Assembly: GCA_035719045.1 (NCBI GenBank)
Contig: DASTGO010000092.1
Span: 1-7,039 of the forward strand
Direction of reading: 5' to 3'
Source: DASTGO01 sp035719045
GTDB lineage: Bacteria > Actinomycetota > Actinomycetes > Actinomycetales > Kineosporiaceae
DNA length: 7,039 nucleotides
Every line of letters starts with the position of its first letter. The first letter of the stretch is position 1. The notes under the pieces are model-generated. The model was not told where the DNA came from and ran no database searches. It saw only the letters and a list, made by a program, of their open reading frames with translations. The position numbers were made by a program, and so were the translations under genes. Positions 1 to 5,469 of the stretch are shown piece after piece.

Positions 1-141
1 CGCGATCTGCATCAACTCCCGGCCGGCCGCCAGCCACAACTGCGCCAGATCATTGATCTCGTCCTCGTCCACCGCCGGCCACCCGTCACCGGTCAGGACA
101 TGGAACATCTCCGCCGCCCACGGCGGAACCTCAAGCCCCAC
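1..141 (-). CDS. N-terminus of a putative type VII-secreted (CpnT-like / polymorphic toxin) protein, partial
   Basis: Only the first 47 codons lie in the window; the gene continues past base 1. Reading leftward from a GTG at 139-141, the product starts MGLEVPPWAAEM and continues with GDGWPAVDEDEINDLAQLW. A stop codon lies two codons upstream of the GTG, so this is the earliest possible start in frame. The short 'MGLE-P-W' opening followed by 'GWP-x-DEDxxxxLAxxW' and a helix is, as I know the family, the standard head of large actinobacterial WXG100-like secreted proteins, in which this segment is the type VII secretion module in front of a variable, often toxic, C-terminal domain. The effector domain is out of view, so the activity cannot be named. 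No strong Shine-Dalgarno sequence is visible; GGTAG lies about 6 bases before the GTG. The family call is by pattern memory, not by a search. Confidence 0.72.
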   Translation of the reverse strand, partial: MGLEVPPWAAEMFHVLTGDGWPAVDEDEINDLAQLWLAAGRELMQIA

Positions 142-458
142 AAGCCACTACCAAAACGTTCAAGCCGCCCGTATTCCTGGATAACCGTCCCCTCACGGGC
201 AGTTCGACCCTCACCTCATCGGCTGCACTCCGGGGTTGCCAGTGACTTCATGCGCCGACCCGGCCACGGTCACGCGAGAAGGCCAAAAAAGGGGACGCAG
301 ATCGCGCAGCGGTCCGCCGTCCGGCTGTCAGCGCCTGATCGGACTCTTCCGGGGACGGGTCCTGGTCGGGGCCGGACTCGGCCGGCACGGCCGACATCCA
401 GCCCGGACCCAGGTCGTGGTGGTCGTCGTTGGCGACGCGGGGCGTTCCGGAAGCGGAC
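142..458. other. Intergenic region between the left-edge gene and the helicase gene
   Basis: About 317 bases with no confidently supported gene. The part nearest the left-edge gene (about 147-200) is clearly poorer in GC than the rest of the window (for example TATTCCTGGATAACC), as expected for a promoter of the minus-strand gene, but I could not find a clean -10/-35 pair. A run of six A at 285-290 (six T on the minus strand) lies some 170 bases downstream of the helicase stop; no convincing stem directly precedes it. A small dyad tcggcc-N5-ggccga sits at 378-394. A weak minus-strand small ORF (248-397) is listed separately. Confidence 0.6.
248..397 (-). CDS. Doubtful small ORF downstream of the helicase gene
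   Basis: A minus-strand frame from ATG (395-397) to TGA (248-250) would encode 49 residues starting MSAVPAESGPDQDPSPEESD. The codons have G or C at the third position almost throughout the first 30 residues, and this bias extends about ten codons upstream of the ATG (DDHHDLGPGW), then decays towards the end. The product is acidic and Pro/Ser-rich with no motif I recognise. There is no clear ribosome-binding site. It could be a real tiny gene, the remnant of an older coding segment, or chance in GC-rich DNA; chance is the default. Confidence 0.15.
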   Translation of the reverse strand: MSAVPAESGPDQDPSPEESDQALTAGRRTAARSASPFLAFSRDRGRVGA

Positions 459-2792
459 CTATGAGGCCACGGGCTCGGACAACGGCCCGGGCAGCGGCCG
501 GCTGTGCACGATCTCCAGGCCGGTCACGGCCCGGGTCAGCACCACGTAGAGGCGGCGCAGCCCGGTCCGCTCATCGGGTTCGGCCTCGGCCATTGCTGCC
601 GGTTCGAGGGCGACGACGTGGTCGTACTCCAGACCTTTCGCCGTCGTCGCAGGGACCACCCACACCCGCACCGGCCCCTCGGCTGCCCCGGAACCGGTTG
701 CCCTGGAACTGCTTGCCCCGGAACTGCTTGCCCCGGAACCGGTTGCGTCGCCGACGGCCAGTCCCTCGGCGGGCAGCCCGTCCGCGAACTGCTCGGCGAC
801 CAGGTCGAGCCCGGTGCCCTCGGACAGCCTCTCCCCGCCGAGCACCAGATGCCGGATTCCGTCCCGGGTCAGGGCACGGGAAGCCTTCTGCACCAGGGCA
901 TCGGGGACGATCAGCCCGACCGAGCCCTCGTGCTCCAGCGCCCGCCGGGTAGCCGCCACGGCGTGCGTCCACAGTGCTGCGGCCGGGACAGCGGTGATGT
1001 CGAGGGTGCCCGGGTCCTCGCGGACAGAGCTCGGCGGGGTGAGGCCCTCGGCGATCAGCGGGAGCAGCCGGGCCGCGTAGTCGATCACCGCGGACGGCAC
1101 CCGGAAGCCGCGGGACAGTTCCTCGATCACGGCCCCCGGCTGGCCGAGATGCGCCAGGGTGTCCGCCCAGGACGGCGTGGCCCAGGGGGTGGTGCCCTGG
1201 GCGAGGTCCCCGAGCACGGTCACCGAACCGGTCGAGCAGCGCCGCCCGACCGCCCGCAACTGCATGGCGGACAGGTCCTGGGCCTCGTCCAGGATGACGT
1301 GGCCCAGGCTCGGGGTTCGCCGCAGCAGGTCGGCCAGTTCATCGAGGAGGACGGCGTCCGCGGCGGTCCACCGGGCCGATCCGGTACTGCGCGGCGGGTG
1401 CGTCCACAGCAGGAGGCGCTGCTCGTCGGGGGTCAGCAGGTCCCGAGCGCAGTCGGTGAGGAAGTCCGGCTCGGCGTACAGCCGGAAGAGCACCTTGGCG
1501 GGGTCGAGGGCCGGCCAGACCGCCTCGGTGTACGCCCGGACCTCCCGGCTGCGGGCGACGGCGTCCTGCACCCGGTCGTCGGGGGAGTCCCCGGCCTCCT
1601 CGAACAGCATGAGCAGGGCATGGGCCAGCCGCTGGGGCAGCATGTCCCGGGCCGCCGCATACCGGACGCCGCGGGCGCGCAACTCCTCGACCAGTTCGGT
1701 GATCCGGTAGGCGGGCAGCCGCCAGCGCCGGGACCCCCGCGGCAGGATCAGGGCCTCGGTGGGCCTGCGGAGGTGTGACCAGACCGCCGCGCGCAGCACC
1801 GCCGCCATCCGGGCGTCGCCCTTGAGCATGGTGGCCCCGACCTCGTCCTGCCCGCGGACCCGCACCTGGACGGCCGCGGTGGAGCCGCGTGGCTGACGCG
1901 CTCCCCGGAGCACTCCGACCAGGGCCTCGACGGTGGTGTGGCGCACCTCGGCCTCCCCGAGAGAGGGCAGGACAGCGCCGACGTGCTCGAGGAAGGAACT
2001 GTTCGGGCCGACGACGAGCACCCCGGACCGGCCGAGCCGTTCCCGGAAGGCGTACAGCAGCCAGGCCGCCCGGTGCAGGCCGACCGCCGTCTTGCCGGTC
2101 CCGGGTGCCCCCTGCACGCAGATGCTCGTGCCGACCCCGGCCCGGACGATCTCGTCCTGCTCGGGCTGGATGGTGGCGACGATGTCGCGCATCGGGCCGA
2201 CCCGTGGCCGTTCGATCTCCCGGGCCAGGATCTCGCTGCGCCGGTCGGTCTCGTCGACGTCGGTGAGGTGCTCGTCCTCGTAGGCGGTGATGACACCGTG
2301 CTCGATGCCGAACCGGCGCCGGCGGGCCACCCCCATCGGCTCGGCCCGGCTGGCCCGGTAGAAGGCCCGGGACACCTCGGCCCGCCAGTCGATGACGACG
2401 GGGTCACCGGCGGCGTCGGCGACGTGGCGGCGCCCGACGTACCAGCGGGCACCGTCCTCGTGGTCGGTCCGGCCGAAGAACAGGGTGGTGCTCGGATCGT
2501 CGACCAGCGCGGCGGCCCGGTGGTGGAGGGTCGCGGCGAGGTACTCGGCGGAGACGGGGTCCCCGCCCTGGACCTTCAGCGCGAGGGTCCGTTCGCGCAT
2601 CCGGGCCAGGTCAGCGCGGGCCCGGGCGAGGTATCCCCGCTCGGCCTCCAGCGGGTCGCCCGTCCCCGCGGGCCGGGCGGGACCGGCGCCGCTGCCGGGC
2701 CGGGCGGTGGTGTCGGCGCTGACGGTGGAGTCGGCGCTGACGGTGGTGTCGGTGTGCGGGAGGTGACCGGAGACGTGGGGCTCGACAGGCAC
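459..2792 (-). CDS. HelD/HelR-like ATP-dependent helicase (RNA polymerase recycling factor, UvrD superfamily 1)
   Basis: About 777 residues from a GTG at 2790-2792; a TTG at 2814-2816 would add eight residues and neither start has a strong ribosome-binding site. The order fits actinobacterial HelD: an N-terminal helical arm (residues about 47-72), the conserved YVGRRHV / VIDWRAEVSRAFYRA segment (118-147), Walker A GAPGTGKT (228-235, Lys234), Walker B VILDEAQD (499-506), GDLAQ (528-532), SRGFRVP (560-566), motif V TTAKGLEYDHV (716-726) and motif VI LRRLYVVLTRA (745-755). HelD proteins bind RNA polymerase, not chiefly DNA: they enter its channels, strip off nucleic acid and recycle stalled enzyme, and some (HelR) displace rifamycins. 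Which role applies here is inference. Oddities are a low-complexity Ser/Gly insert (683-702) before motif V and a repetitive Thr/Ser/Ala N-terminus. It is divergent from the 2961 gene and apparently a single-gene unit. Confidence 0.9.
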   Translation of the reverse strand: MPVEPHVSGHLPHTDTTVSADSTVSADTTARPGSGAGPARPAGTGDPLEAERGYLARARADLARMRERTLALKVQGGDPVSAEYLAATLHHRAAALVDDPSTTLFFGRTDHEDGARWYVGRRHVADAAGDPVVIDWRAEVSRAFYRASRAEPMGVARRRRFGIEHGVITAYEDEHLTDVDETDRRSEILAREIERPRVGPMRDIVATIQPEQDEIVRAGVGTSICVQGAPGTGKTAVGLHRAAWLLYAFRERLGRSGVLVVGPNSSFLEHVGAVLPSLGEAEVRHTTVEALVGVLRGARQPRGSTAAVQVRVRGQDEVGATMLKGDARMAAVLRAAVWSHLRRPTEALILPRGSRRWRLPAYRITELVEELRARGVRYAAARDMLPQRLAHALLMLFEEAGDSPDDRVQDAVARSREVRAYTEAVWPALDPAKVLFRLYAEPDFLTDCARDLLTPDEQRLLLWTHPPRSTGSARWTAADAVLLDELADLLRRTPSLGHVILDEAQDLSAMQLRAVGRRCSTGSVTVLGDLAQGTTPWATPSWADTLAHLGQPGAVIEELSRGFRVPSAVIDYAARLLPLIAEGLTPPSSVREDPGTLDITAVPAAALWTHAVAATRRALEHEGSVGLIVPDALVQKASRALTRDGIRHLVLGGERLSEGTGLDLVAEQFADGLPAEGLAVGDATGSGASSSGASSSRATGSGAAEGPVRVWVVPATTAKGLEYDHVVALEPAAMAEAEPDERTGLRRLYVVLTRAVTGLEIVHSRPLPGPLSEPVAS
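686..745. repeat. Four tandem 15-bp repeats inside the helicase gene
   Basis: Four consecutive 15-bp units: ccccggaaccggttg (686-700), ccctggaactgcttg (701-715), ccccggaactgcttg (716-730), ccccggaaccggttg (731-745). The outer two are identical, and the inner two differ from each other by one base. Being a multiple of three, the array adds whole codons: on the minus strand it encodes ATGSG-ASSSG-ASSSR-ATGSG, a flexible linker-like stretch just ahead of helicase motif V. Confidence 0.95.
2707..2742. repeat. Two tandem 18-bp repeats in the 5' end of the helicase gene
   Basis: ggtggtgtcggcgctgac (2707-2724) is followed directly by ggtggagtcggcgctgac (2725-2742), one mismatch, with a further partial copy (ggtggtgtcgg) after it. 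It encodes the repeated VSADT/VSADS residues in the poorly conserved N-terminal extension. Strand slippage here would change the length of the N-terminus without breaking the frame. Confidence 0.85.
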
Positions 2793-2880
2793 GAGGAGCC
2801 ACCGTAGCCCTGCCAACCCCGTTCCGCGCCCCGTTTTCCGGCCTCATCGGCAGCGCCCGTAGGTAGCGGGGATCTTCTGT

Positions 2881-2899
2881 GACCGAGGGCCTCTCGGTC
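2881..2899. promoter_or_regulatory. Inverted repeat (possible operator) between divergent genes
   Basis: gaccgag (2881-2887) and ctcggtc (2893-2899) are perfect inverted 7-mers separated by five bases, giving a 19-bp dyad of the size bound by a dimeric repressor. It lies between the helicase gene and the divergent small gene, and overlaps the place where the -35 of the plus-strand promoter candidate would fall, so binding there could affect either gene. No regulator gene is visible in the window. Function is inferred from position and symmetry only. Confidence 0.35.
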
Positions 2900-2921
2900 C
2901 CCGGTGTCGCCGTGCTAGCCT
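2893..2921 (+). promoter_or_regulatory. Candidate promoter for the 2961 gene
   Basis: TAGCCT (2916-2921), preceded by GTGC, fits the actinobacterial -10 consensus TANNNT. The hexamer 17 bases upstream, CTCGGT (2893-2898), is a poor -35, as is common for these promoters. Predicted transcription start is around 2928, only about 33 bases before the start codon at 2961. Confidence 0.35.
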
Positions 2922-2960
2922 CCATCAAAGATGAACGGTTGGTGAACGGGAGGTGGATCG

Positions 2961-3185
2961 ATGGTCACGCATCGGATGTCTCGTGGTGAACACCACGAGA
3001 GGGAATGGTCCGCGAGACCGCTTCGCCCCATCGCTCGCTGGCTGACCGTCATCGACGAGTCCGGTGCCAGCCACCTGGAGATGAGCTGGTCGGTGCCCGA
3101 GCCGACCCCGGCAGCCGTGGTCTCCACCGTGGCCCGGAGCCTCCCTGCCCAGGCCCTCCCCTCCCGGACCTTGCCCGCTCGCTGA
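2961..3185 (+). CDS. Small conserved-looking protein of unknown function (74 aa)
   Basis: The start is well supported: GGGAGGTGG lies just ahead of the ATG at 2961, one of the best ribosome-binding sites in the window. The product has a basic, charged N-terminus (MVTHRMSRGEHHEREW), a central segment IARWLTVIDESGASHLEMSW that reads like a strand-turn-strand motif, and a Pro/Ala/Ser-rich tail. There is no membrane segment, signal peptide or cysteine. I recall similar unnamed small actinobacterial proteins with a 'WLTVxDExG...LEMxW' core, but cannot assign a family or function. It is transcribed away from the helicase gene and ends about 30 bases before a strong hairpin terminator, so it is a single-gene unit. 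A perfect palindrome lies within its first codons. Confidence 0.7.
   Translation: MVTHRMSRGEHHEREWSARPLRPIARWLTVIDESGASHLEMSWSVPEPTPAAVVSTVARSLPAQALPSRTLPAR
2979..3000. repeat. Perfect 10+10 bp palindrome inside the start of the small gene
   Basis: tctcgtggtg (2979-2988) and caccacgaga (2991-3000) are exact reverse complements separated by only aa. It lies 18 bases after the A of the start codon and spans codons 7-14 (SRGEHHE region). As DNA it has the shape of a repressor site; as RNA it would fold into a 9-bp stem with a four-base loop close behind the initiating ribosome. Confidence 0.85.
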
Positions 3186-3213
3186 CGCCCTGTCCGCCCG
3201 CTGACGTCTGACC

Positions 3214-3248
3214 CGGAGCCGGCCGCACCCCGTGTGCGGCCGGCTCCG
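3214..3248. terminator. Strong bidirectional hairpin terminator between convergent genes
   Basis: A 15-bp perfect stem (3214-3228 with 3234-3248) closes on the five-base loop cccgt. The core is ggagccggccgca / tgcggccggctcc. It lies between the stop codons of the plus-strand small gene (3185) and the minus-strand WXG100 gene (3292), where it can serve both. On the plus strand a T-containing tract (ttcgtt) follows; there is no proper U-run, as is usual for actinobacterial terminators. Confidence 0.85.
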
Positions 3249-3291
3249 TTCGTTCCGGGGGTGGCCACAGCGGGCCCGGTGCTCCCGGTGC

Positions 3292-3582
3292 TCAGCCGGC
3301 GAAGAGTCGCACGGCCGCCTGCTCGACGTCCGCGTACTGCCGGCCGGCTGCCCCCAGCGCCCGGCGGATCTCGTCCAGCCCGGCGCGGACGCGGTCCTGG
3401 GTGGTCCGCCAGTCGGTGATCACCTGCTGGAACGAGGCCGCGGCGGGGCCCTTCCAGCTCGCCTGCAGTTCCACCAGGTGACGCATCATCGCGTCCACCT
3501 CCGTCGCGATCGCCGACGCCGACGCCTGCACGGCGCCACCCGCCCGGTCCACCTGGGCGACGTCGACCTCGAAATGCGTCAC
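3292..3582 (-). CDS. WXG100 family (ESAT-6-like) type VII secretion protein
   Basis: Start chosen at GTG 3580-3582 because GGAGG sits seven bases upstream; an in-frame ATG 21 bases further up (3601-3603) would put that site inside the gene. This gives 96 residues, the family's typical size. Two predicted helices flank the turn motif W43-K-G45 (ASWKGPAAASF), and the C-terminus carries YADVE (83-87), matching the YxxxD/E secretion signal of the ESX/type VII system. Such proteins form four-helix-bundle dimers and are exported through the EccC-driven membrane channel, acting as secreted factors or as chaperone partners of larger substrates. There is no second WXG100 gene next to it and no secretion machinery in the window, so it either homodimerises or pairs with a product encoded elsewhere. 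It appears to be transcribed alone, ending at the shared terminator. Confidence 0.92.
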   Translation of the reverse strand: MTHFEVDVAQVDRAGGAVQASASAIATEVDAMMRHLVELQASWKGPAAASFQQVITDWRTTQDRVRAGLDEIRRALGAAGRQYADVEQAAVRLFAG

Positions 3583-3670
3583 GGATCCCCCTCCCCGCCC
3601 CATCGGGCGGCTCCTGCGCCCCGCTCCGGGACGGCTTCGGGATCAAGCCTGGCAGCCCGGGCGGATCGGC

Positions 3671-3799
3671 CGTTCCGGTTGTCCACAGCCTCCTCGGTCG
3701 CCGGGATCCGCTGCTGCTGCGAGGATTCCGGGCATGACGGCGGTGGCGCAGCGAGGCCCGGGCAGGACGTGCCGGGCCGGCCGCGGCTGAACCGGAACG
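3671..3799. repeat. Distant 10-bp inverted repeat in the WXG100/DUF4031 divergent region
   Basis: cgttccggtt (3671-3680) and aaccggaacg (3790-3799) are exact reverse complements about 110 bases apart. They sit in the shared upstream region of the WXG100 gene and the DUF4031 gene, the second copy only 16 bases before the DUF4031 start. It could be a looped operator pair or chance; the words are built from common GC-rich pieces. Confidence 0.3.
3734..3790 (+). CDS. Possible 18-codon leader ORF upstream of the DUF4031 gene
   Basis: ATG (3734) to TGA (3788-3790) would encode MTAVAQRGPGRTCRAGRG. GAGGA lies eight bases ahead of the ATG, a better ribosome-binding site than that of the following gene, whose ATG is only 25 bases beyond this stop. 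This arrangement is that of a translated leader controlling its neighbour. The peptide is rich in Arg and Gly with one Cys and no run of a single amino acid that would suggest classical attenuation. It is too short to judge by codon use. Confidence 0.25.
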   Translation: MTAVAQRGPGRTCRAGRG

Positions 3800-3815
3800 T
3801 CTGCGCGGCAGCCCG

Positions 3816-4637
3816 ATGGCCGTCCTCATCGACCCGCCGATCTGGCCCGCGCACGGGCGCTGCTGGTCCCATCTGGTCAGCGATCTCTCGCTGGGCGAAC
3901 TGCATGCGTTCGCCGACGCCGCCGGGATCCCCCCGCGGGCCTTCGAGGGTGACCACTACGACATCCCGGAGGAGCGGTACGCCCAGACCGTGACCGCCGG
4001 GGCGATCCCGGTGAGCGGTCGCGAGCTGCTGCGCCGCCTGCAGGCCTCGGGGCTGCGCCGGCCGAAACGCCGCGGGGAGCGGGTGGTGGCCAGCCGGGAC
4101 GACCTGGTCGCCGGGCACCGGGTGGACGGCGTGCTGTCCGCCCTGCCGCCGCTGGGACCGGTGGCCCGGGTGCACGTCGTGATCGGCTACGCCGGGACGG
4201 TCCTGGTGGTCCCGGACGATGAGGGGTACCGGCTGCCGTCCGCGGAGGTCAGCGGCTCCGGCGGGTATCCCGCGACGGGCCGGGCACTGGCCGGTGCGCT
4301 GGCCGGCCCGCACTGGGTGCAACTGCCGGCCGTCCAGGTCGGCTACCTGCGGCGGGTGCCGCACGTCCGGCCGCAACCGGACCGGTTCGGCTTCGAGGTG
4401 GTGCTCCGGTGGCCCGAACTCGGCCGGCTGCCCCGCGATCCCCGGACCGCGGGCGGCGTGGACGGTGCGGGCGGTCGGCCGGTGCCGCCGTTCCCGGAGT
4501 GGGTGCCGGTGCGGCGGGCGCTGACCCTGCTGCCTGCGGAGCTGGCCCCGGTCGCCCTGGCCGAGCATCACCGGCGCCGCCCCGGCCGGGACGGGGATCC
4601 CGGGACCAGTCCGTGGCGGGTGGACGGCCACCGCTGA
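3816..4637 (+). CDS. DUF4031 domain protein with a Nudix-like C-terminal region
   Basis: 273 residues. The N-terminus (residues 1 to about 78) is a textbook DUF4031: MAVLIDPPIWPAHGR-WSHLVSD-SL-ELHAFA, then GIPPRAFEGDHYDIPEERY. This conserved opening fixes the start at 3816 although the ribosome-binding site is poor (GGCAG). The domain's biochemical role is not established to my knowledge. After a basic linker, residues about 116-250 look like a Nudix fold: strand VARVHVVIGYAGTVLVV, then GYRLPSAEV where the Nudix box would begin, and a late EWVPVRRALTLLP like the usual closing strand and helix. The box itself is degenerate: the segment after LPSAEV reads SGSGGYPATGRALAGALAG and lacks the REXXEE metal-binding residues, so pyrophosphohydrolase activity is unlikely by this route. 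It converges on the HD gene with a 45-base gap and is possibly preceded by a leader ORF. Confidence 0.85.
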   Translation: MAVLIDPPIWPAHGRCWSHLVSDLSLGELHAFADAAGIPPRAFEGDHYDIPEERYAQTVTAGAIPVSGRELLRRLQASGLRRPKRRGERVVASRDDLVAGHRVDGVLSALPPLGPVARVHVVIGYAGTVLVVPDDEGYRLPSAEVSGSGGYPATGRALAGALAGPHWVQLPAVQVGYLRRVPHVRPQPDRFGFEVVLRWPELGRLPRDPRTAGGVDGAGGRPVPPFPEWVPVRRALTLLPAELAPVALAEHHRRRPGRDGDPGTSPWRVDGHR

Positions 4638-4682
4638 GTCGTGCCGCCGCCCTCCCGTTCGGCCCGCCGGGCGGACACCCGG

Positions 4683-5336
4683 TCAGGTGGACAGCAGGGC
4701 CAGTTCGGCTGCGAGATTGGCCCGGGCCGCGGCCTCCCAGCGACGGCGGGCCGGCCCGGTCCGGTACAGCTGACCATCGGCGAGGGCCTGCAGGACCGCG
4801 GCCCGGCCGGTCCGGAAGTCGGGATCCGGGACCTGCGCGTACTCGGCCCGGACGGCCAGCCGGTACCGCTGGTAGCGGTCCGGACCGGCCCCCAGGATGG
4901 ACAGGTCCGCATCGCACAGGACGGCCGCATCCGTGTCGCCGTCGTCGGGGTCGTGCCCGGCCGTCAGCCGGACCAGCCGCACCACCCGGTCCACCCGGTC
5001 GGCGGGCACCCCGAGCCCGGTCAGGACCTGGTGCGCGAGAACGGCGCTGGCCTCCTCGTCCGCCCCGGGGCGTGCCTGGTACACCGCGTCGTGGAACCAG
5101 GCGGCCAGCCGGACCGCGGTGGGGTCGGCGGCCAGCGCGGCGAGCAGGTCGACGGCGTCGAGGACCTCGGCCAGGTGCTCGGCGTCGTGATAGTGCCGAT
5201 GCGGCTCCCGCCAGCGGGCGAGCAGCGCGGACCCGGCGCGCTCGACGTCCGCGGCAGGGGCGCGGGCTCCCGCCGCACCGACGGCCGCCCGCCAGTCCGC
5301 CGCGAGATCACGCCGGAAACCTGCCTCCTGCACCAC
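4683..5336 (-). CDS. HD-superfamily metal-dependent phosphohydrolase (COG4339 type)
   Basis: 217 residues from the GTG at 5334-5336, chosen because AGGA lies six bases upstream. An in-frame ATG at 5391-5393 would give 236 residues, but its ribosome-binding site would be buried in a 17-bp hairpin and its extra 19 residues are repeat-coded (RRTAGRRTAG). The family signature is clear: RHYHDAEHL (47-55), AWFHDAVY (79-86, with the His-Asp pair at 82-83), LTAGH (124-128), CDADLSILG (141-149) and YQRYRLAVRAEY (155-166). HD proteins hydrolyse phosphoester bonds with His/Asp-bound metals; the substrate of this subgroup is not known to me. It is soluble with no signal peptide. It follows the htrA-like gene on the same strand but is separated by hairpins, so co-transcription is doubtful. 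Confidence 0.88.
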   Translation of the reverse strand: MVQEAGFRRDLAADWRAAVGAAGARAPAADVERAGSALLARWREPHRHYHDAEHLAEVLDAVDLLAALAADPTAVRLAAWFHDAVYQARPGADEEASAVLAHQVLTGLGVPADRVDRVVRLVRLTAGHDPDDGDTDAAVLCDADLSILGAGPDRYQRYRLAVRAEYAQVPDPDFRTGRAAVLQALADGQLYRTGPARRRWEAAARANLAAELALLST

Positions 5337-5348
5337 CGGGCCATCCTG

Positions 5349-5378
5349 CCCCGCCGTTCGCCGCCCCGCCGTTCGCCG
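5349..5378. repeat. Two perfect tandem 15-bp repeats upstream of the HD gene
   Basis: ccccgccgttcgccg occurs at 5349-5363 and again, identical, at 5364-5378. It lies just upstream of the preferred GTG start of the HD gene (or codes for its first residues if the upstream ATG is used). It leaves only about 15 bases between itself and the 17-bp hairpin. Confidence 0.85.
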
Positions 5379-5393
5379 CCCTCCGGGTGACAT

Positions 5394-5432
5394 GCGGATG
5401 CCCCGGCTCCGCAGGGGAGCCGGGGCATCCGC
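5394..5432. terminator. 17-bp perfect hairpin downstream of the htrA-like gene
   Basis: 5394-5410 and 5416-5432 pair without a mismatch over 17 bases around the five-base loop gcagg; the stem core is gatgccccggctcc. On the minus strand it lies 130 bases after the protease stop and about 57 bases before the preferred start of the HD gene, so it most likely ends protease transcription. There is no T-run after it (ATGTCACC follows), which is common in actinobacteria. Confidence 0.8.
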
Positions 5433-5469
5433 TCCGCCGCCGGTGATCAGGAGAGACCACCGGTGGCGG

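Noticed and set aside
284..320. Rho-independent terminator of the helicase gene at the six-T run (minus strand)
   Set aside because: Only a 5-bp bulged stem precedes the T-run and it is 170 bases past the stop; not convincing.
686..745. CRISPR-like array
   Set aside because: Units are directly adjacent with no spacers, 15 bp long and in frame with a gene; the same holds for 6948-7039.
504..1778. Long plus-strand open frame opposite the helicase gene
   Set aside because: It is the mirror of a gene with clear helicase motifs; its product is low-complexity Gly/Pro/Arg/Gln sequence with no motif.
2915..3829. Long minus-strand open frame covering the small gene, terminator and WXG100 gene
   Set aside because: Its product is Arg/Gly-rich with no domain, and it conflicts with the WXG100 gene, a strong terminator and a well-supported plus-strand gene.
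3579..4631. Long minus-strand open frame opposite the DUF4031 gene
   Set aside because: The DUF4031 N-terminus on the plus strand is unmistakable; the opposite frame is compositionally biased filler.
4409..5446. 345-residue plus-strand frame opposite the HD gene
   Set aside because: Almost entirely Arg/Pro/Gly/Ala, typical of antisense frames in GC-rich DNA, against clear HD motifs on the minus strand.
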